NCBI RefSeq assembly: GCF_000516985.1
Contig: NW_006917094.1
Location: 806,001 to 870,000, forward strand
Length of the DNA stretch: 64,000 bases
Direction: 5' to 3'
Source: Pestalotiopsis fici W106-1
Lineage: Eukaryota > Ascomycota > Sordariomycetes > Amphisphaeriales > Sporocadaceae
The first letter of the stretch is position 1; each line of letters opens with the position of its first letter. Both the position numbers and the translations under genes were made by a program. Under the pieces are notes generated by a model, which saw only the letters and a program-made list of their open reading frames with translations, did no database searches and was not told the origin of the DNA. Shown piece after piece: positions 59,422-64,000 of the stretch.

Positions 59422-61601
59422 CCAACCCTGTGAGTCTCCATTACATCCATATCACTGAGGGCGAGAGAGTGCTATTAGTCAACTGTCTGGTTGAAGATCG
59501 ATCCATTCCTGCTCGTTGGAACTTACAGCCGTTTCCTGGACCAGGATATGCAACGCACTCTTGAGCCATAACGAAATTGACACAGCGATTTCGGTGACAA
59601 TTTAACTAAAATTATAGCTGAACGAGGAGATGGGAAATGACTCACAGGTATTGCTGTCAGACGTGCCTCGTTGGGTTGGATGAGAACGGGGGTTTTCTTC
59701 TTCCTCTTCCTCTTTTTTTTTCTTTTGTCGATTGTCTCTAGATATCCCAAACATGTGCGCTGATCAAGGCCTGTTATGGATCCCATATGTTATGACCTGA
59801 AAGAGGCATGTCGTGGACTTCGGAGAGTCGCCGCGAGACAAGCGCGGACATGAGACTATCTAGGATCATACATGGAGTTTCATGGCGATTTTAGCCTATT
59901 CTCGTTATGCATACCCAAGCACAATCTTTCGCGACTATACACCTGTATTGTCTTGAACACACAACACATCTACAACTTTCACTGTAGTTCATAAAGATAC
60001 CAGTTCTCGAATATGGGGTCAATCGCCGAAGCGAGGAACCTGGAGAACCGATACACACTACCCCAGATACCCAAGATTGGGAAATGCATGGCATTACCCC
60101 AGTGTTGTCGATATCGTCCAATGCAGATTTCTTTCCCCAGGCTTGATTATCCATACAATGTGTTGGATCTTGGAGCTGCGTATCTACAACAAGATACGTA
60201 TTTGAACCTTGACCCATCCGCCAGTATGATTATTGCATATGTACTGGTGTACTATACAAACCAGCAATGAATTTGTAGATTCGTAATCAAACTTTCTATT
60301 ACGACAAAGAATAACCTGCATGCTCCAATGGAAAAGAATAACCAAGCCACCGTTGTCTGCGTCGACAGTTCTCGACTAGAGGTGCCTATAGGTTCCACAA
60401 GGCAGTTTACCAGAATGTCCAAGAGAACCCGCGCCTAGAGCATCAACTCACGGTTAAAAATGTCATTTCAATCTACCCGTCAGCCATTTCTTTGGTGTCT
60501 ATGCGTCTCGGTGTGTGTCATTATGGAGGGTTATGATCAGATCTTGGGTGCGAGCTTACACGCCTTCCTAGAGTTTCAAAAAAAAGAAAAAAAAACGTGG
60601 ACGGAATTTGCGTTGGTCTCGACTCGCGTGGTGAATACCTCATCAATACAGTCTCTTTCCAGGTATGAGATGTTGATTCTGGAGCCCCTCAAGTAGCTAA
60701 ATGAACTCCTCAATGCCGGTATACAAATACACATCAATAGCCGGTGCCATTTTCTGTCCACATGTGACTAACTCGAGGTATTGCTCCGTTACATCATTCC
60801 ATATCCCCTTTGTGCGAAATGCATTCTCCACAAAGAATAATGATCGAATGATCCATATTTACTGTAATATAAGTGAATAAAAATGTTATCACATGTAGTC
60901 TACTTTGCATCACAATAGTTTTGCAGGCCATGATCAACCAAATCTTCATAATTCAAAACTACGGTCATTGAGACTTTCTATATTTGCACATATTCCGCGA
61001 CCTGTAGCAGCATGAAACTCCTTTTTGGCTTTCTTGGCCTTATGCGCATGGTCACGAGGTGTCAAGTACATGTTGATCATCGGCGATTACAAACCAAAAG
61101 AATAAGTCAACTGCATTTCAGTATAGATTTGCAAGGTATTCTTCGCCGATCATTATGATGCAGCTCCAAGCTAAATTTACTCTTTCAGAACAGGCTACAT
61201 GCAACAGATGTGAATAAACATTATCGGCTATCCTACCTTGCCCACTCAACGACCTCGGTTGCAGCCAGTGGAGAGTCACTGCGAGTTCATATTGGAGATG
61301 GCCACAGGTATGGACCCTTGTGTGCGTTCACGAGGCGATCGGTTGGGGAATCCCTGTTGTTAACCCAAATACTCAAATAATTTAAGCTTATTCGTTAGAG
61401 TATAATCCATGTCCTGGCCACCATTTAGGCATTGCTCGCCGCAAATGCTCATCTCAACATGCAACACGAGTATACTCTCCCATAATACGCGCCGTTTATC
61501 ATTTGTACAGATCTTGATTGATTATAAATAACCCGGTAAGTCTTATATGAACATTATGATAGTTTGCAAATCAGAGAACATCACTTGCGTCCATCTTTTG
61601 T
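59422..61601. other. AT-rich spacer between glycosidase remnants and the GH67 gene
   Basis: About 2.2 kb with no supported gene. Frames are short and featureless; the sequence from about 60280 to 61600 is visibly AT-richer than the housekeeping part of the window. It may hold the rest of the decayed glycosidase upstream of 59421 and the former GH67 promoter. Confidence 0.4.
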
Positions 61602-61646
61602 ATGACCTCGGAGCAGCTTATTGCACGCTCTCGATTATCTTACATA

Positions 61647-64000
61647 ATGCCAAATCTGTTCTTTTTACTTGTATGTTGTCTCTTCAGCATCATCAAAGCT
61701 GAGGATGGCTTCCAAGCCTGGCTTCGCTACGCGCCGCTTCCACTACATCTTCGCAATTTCACTGATATCCCAAAGCAAATTCTGGTCTTGAATAGCACCT
61801 CGAATGGCTCCATACACACTGCTAGCCGAGAATTACGTTCCGGACTTCAAAGTATCCTCGGCATTGATGCTACAGAGTCATTCACTCCTCAAGATGATCA
61901 CCAAAACTACATTGTGATCGGTACACTGGAGATGATTACAAATTTTCCTGGGCCGCATGTTTCTGATATCGGTAGCCTGAAAGCCGACGGCTTTTGGCTC
62001 AGCACCAATGGTCCGAATGTCGAAATTATCGGCCAGAGCGAGGTTGGAGCGCTATACGGGACTTTCGAGTACCTTTCCATGCTGGCCCAGGGCAACTTTA
62101 CCAGACTTGCTTATGGCTCAAGCCCTGCGGCGCCGGTTCGCTGGGTCAACCAATGGGACAATATGGACGGGTCTATTGAGCGAGGTTATGGAGGCCCTTC
62201 CATCTTCTTTGAAAACGGCTCCACCACCACCAACATGTCGCGTGTTGAGCAATACGCGCGCCTCCTATCCTCTGTCCGACTCAATGGGGTAGTCATCAAC
62301 AATGTTAATGCCAATCCCGTCATCTTGAAACCCGAAAACATTGCAGGTCTGGCCAGGATTGCCAACAGCATGCGGCCGTGGGGTGTGCGGATCGGTATCA
62401 CGTTGAACTTTGCCTCTCCCGAGACGCTCGGCGGACTTTCCACGTCTGATCCCTTGGACCCGACCGTCATTGCGTGGTGGGGCAACGTGACCCAGGATAT
62501 CTATCGCGAGATTCCCGACTTCCTCGGTTTCACCATCAAAGCCAGCTCCGAAGGTCAGCCCGGGCCCCTCGAATATAATCGGACCCTAGCGGACGGTGCC
62601 AACCTGTTTGCCAGTGCCGTAGAGCCCTATGGAGGCCTGGTACTTTTTCGGGCATTCATCTATAATCTAACAATTCAGTTCGATGATTGGACTGGTGACC
62701 GGGCAAAGCACGCTGTCGACTATGTCGCACCACACGATGGAGAGTTCAAAAAGAATGTCATTGTACAGATCAAGTACGGTCCCATTGACTTCCAGGTCCG
62801 CGAGCCTGCCTCGCCGCTCTTTGCCCACCTCCAGGAGACCCCAACGGCTCTTGAGCTGGAGGTGAGCCAAGAGTATCTCGGTCAGCAGTGCCATCTCGTC
62901 TATCTGCCGCCACTCTGGAGGACGGTAATGGATTTTGACTTGCGCGTCGACAACCAATCGTCTCTAATTGGGTCAGAGATCGTGACCGGACACAGATTCA
63001 ACCACAGCCTTGGCGGCTATGTAGCCGTCGTCAACGTCGGCACGAGCGACAGCTGGCTGGGAAGTATCCTGGCCATGTCCAACCTGTACGCGTTTGGACA
63101 ATTAGCCTGGAACCCGAAAATAGACGACGATGCCATCCTGACACAATGGACGCGCCTCTCCCTCGGCCTCGACGACCAAGTCGTGGCCGTTGTGACCAAC
63201 ATGTCCCTGCGCTCGTGGCCCGCGTAAGAGAACTACACTGGCAATCTCGGCATCCAAACCTTGACCGATAACCTCGACACGCATTACGGTCCCAACCCGG
63301 GTCTCTATGATACACAAGTGAAATGGGGCCAATGGATGCGTGCCAATAGAACCTCGGTGGGCATGGATCGCACCGACAGCACGGGCAGCGGCTACGCAGG
63401 TCAGTATCCGGCGCCGGTGGCGGACATGTACGAAAACCTGGACACGACGCCGGACGAGCTCCTGCTGTGGTTCCACCACGTGCCTTGGACCTATAGACTG
63501 CATAGTGGCAACACCGTGATACAACACTTTTACGATGCGCACTACGCGGGCGCCGAGACGGTGGCCGGATTTCCCAAGCTCTGGGCCACTGTCCGGGACA
63601 AGGTTGATCCCACTGTCTTTGAAGATGTCATGTTTCGTCTTCAATACCAAGCTGGCCACTCGGTTCTGTGGAGAGATAGCATCAACGAGTACTTCTACAA
63701 CATGACACAGATACCAGATGAAAAATCTCGGGTAGGAAACAACCCATGGAGGCTGGAAGCAGAAAACTTTGACCTCGAGAACTACGAGATTTTAGCCACC
63801 TCGCCATTTGAGATCTCGTCTGGGCTCTTTATCGTTCAGTCCATTTCCAATACGACCACTGGGTCATTGCGCAGTCATTCACCTTACCCCGACGGTTACT
63901 ACGATCTCCATGTGGCGTATTTCGACTTGAACGATGGCGTGGCTTCGTACTCGATGAGCGTAGGCAATGGCACGGTTGGACAATGGGTCGGAGACCTGGA
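61647..64000 (+). pseudogene. GH67 alpha-glucuronidase with one internal stop codon; runs off the window
   Basis: An intact enzyme releases 4-O-methyl-glucuronic acid from xylan oligosaccharides outside the cell. From ATG 61647 there is a signal peptide (MPNLFFLLVCCLFSIIKA); an in-frame ATG at 61602 adds 15 residues. The N-terminal domain has the IVIGT and LYGTFEYLSML motifs. The barrel shows VRWVNQWDNMDGSIERGY, KASSEGQPGP, AVDYVAPHDGEF and GPIDFQVREP, the motifs that carry the family's catalytic acids, all unchanged. At 63225-63227 codon 527 is TAA where the family has Tyr (SWPxYENYTGNLG). After it the same frame continues open for the remaining 257 codons to the window edge, with normal family motifs (YAGQYPAPVADMYENL, LLLWFHHVPW, GAETVAGF). 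No intron signals surround the stop. The product would be 526 residues instead of about 840. Sequencing error, readthrough or recent loss are all possible. Confidence 0.88.

Noticed and set aside
63102..63659. 185-codon minus-strand frame opposite the GH67 gene
   Set aside because: It spans the GH67 stop but is an antisense shadow; the plus strand carries the family motifs on both sides.

Overview
The window is nuclear DNA from a filamentous ascomycete, most likely a hypocrealean Sordariomycete. The basis is short introns (about 50-75 bp) with GTAAGT-type donors and CTAAC-type branch sites, long intergenic spacers, TAGGTA/ACCTA-type intergenic motifs, and a gene set typical of that group (MDM12, FAB1, PAS hybrid histidine kinase, WSS1-type protease). 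The order is inference; no marker gene is present. One 100-N assembly gap lies at 32961-33060.

Layout, left to right. A serine-rich protein with two C-terminal membrane helices (1594-4738, +). Chromatin assembly factor CAC2/p60 (6434-8753, -). A 5.8 kb stretch with no gene I can support. A full-length ABCC/MRP transporter (14547-19379, +). A six-exon secreted aspartic protease (19973-21803, -). A WSS1-like DNA-protein crosslink protease (23473-24891, +). A PAS hybrid histidine kinase (28319-32693, +). The gap. A small basic orphan protein (33823-34512, +). The ERMES subunit MDM12 (34880-36349, -). The PtdIns3P 5-kinase FAB1 (37130-44735, -). A disordered orphan protein (45693-47915, +). eIF4E (49064-49960, +). 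An ACSF3-like malonyl/acyl-CoA synthetase (50580-52679, -). A mitochondrial BolA protein (53857-54345, +). A DUF726/TMCO4 (MIL1-like) hydrolase-fold membrane protein (54888-57329, -).

The last 6 kb differ. They hold decayed carbohydrate-active enzyme genes: a GH31 alpha-xylosidase-type remnant with several frameshifts and a stop, joined within about 20 bp to a fragment resembling a GH36 alpha-galactosidase N-terminal domain, and a GH67 alpha-glucuronidase whose frame is intact to the window edge except for one TAA. All three families act on plant hemicellulose side chains. The block looks like a former plant-polymer utilisation locus being lost, as expected in a lineage that moved to insect, nematode or fungal hosts (inference).

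Most other genes are independent housekeeping genes with their own promoters. Loose themes are organelle membranes (MDM12, FAB1, DUF726 protein), mitochondrial metabolism (CoA ligase, BolA) and genome maintenance (CAC2, WSS1). Exon boundaries were derived by hand from splice consensus plus frame and protein continuity; the coding lengths close to whole codons for every spliced gene reported.
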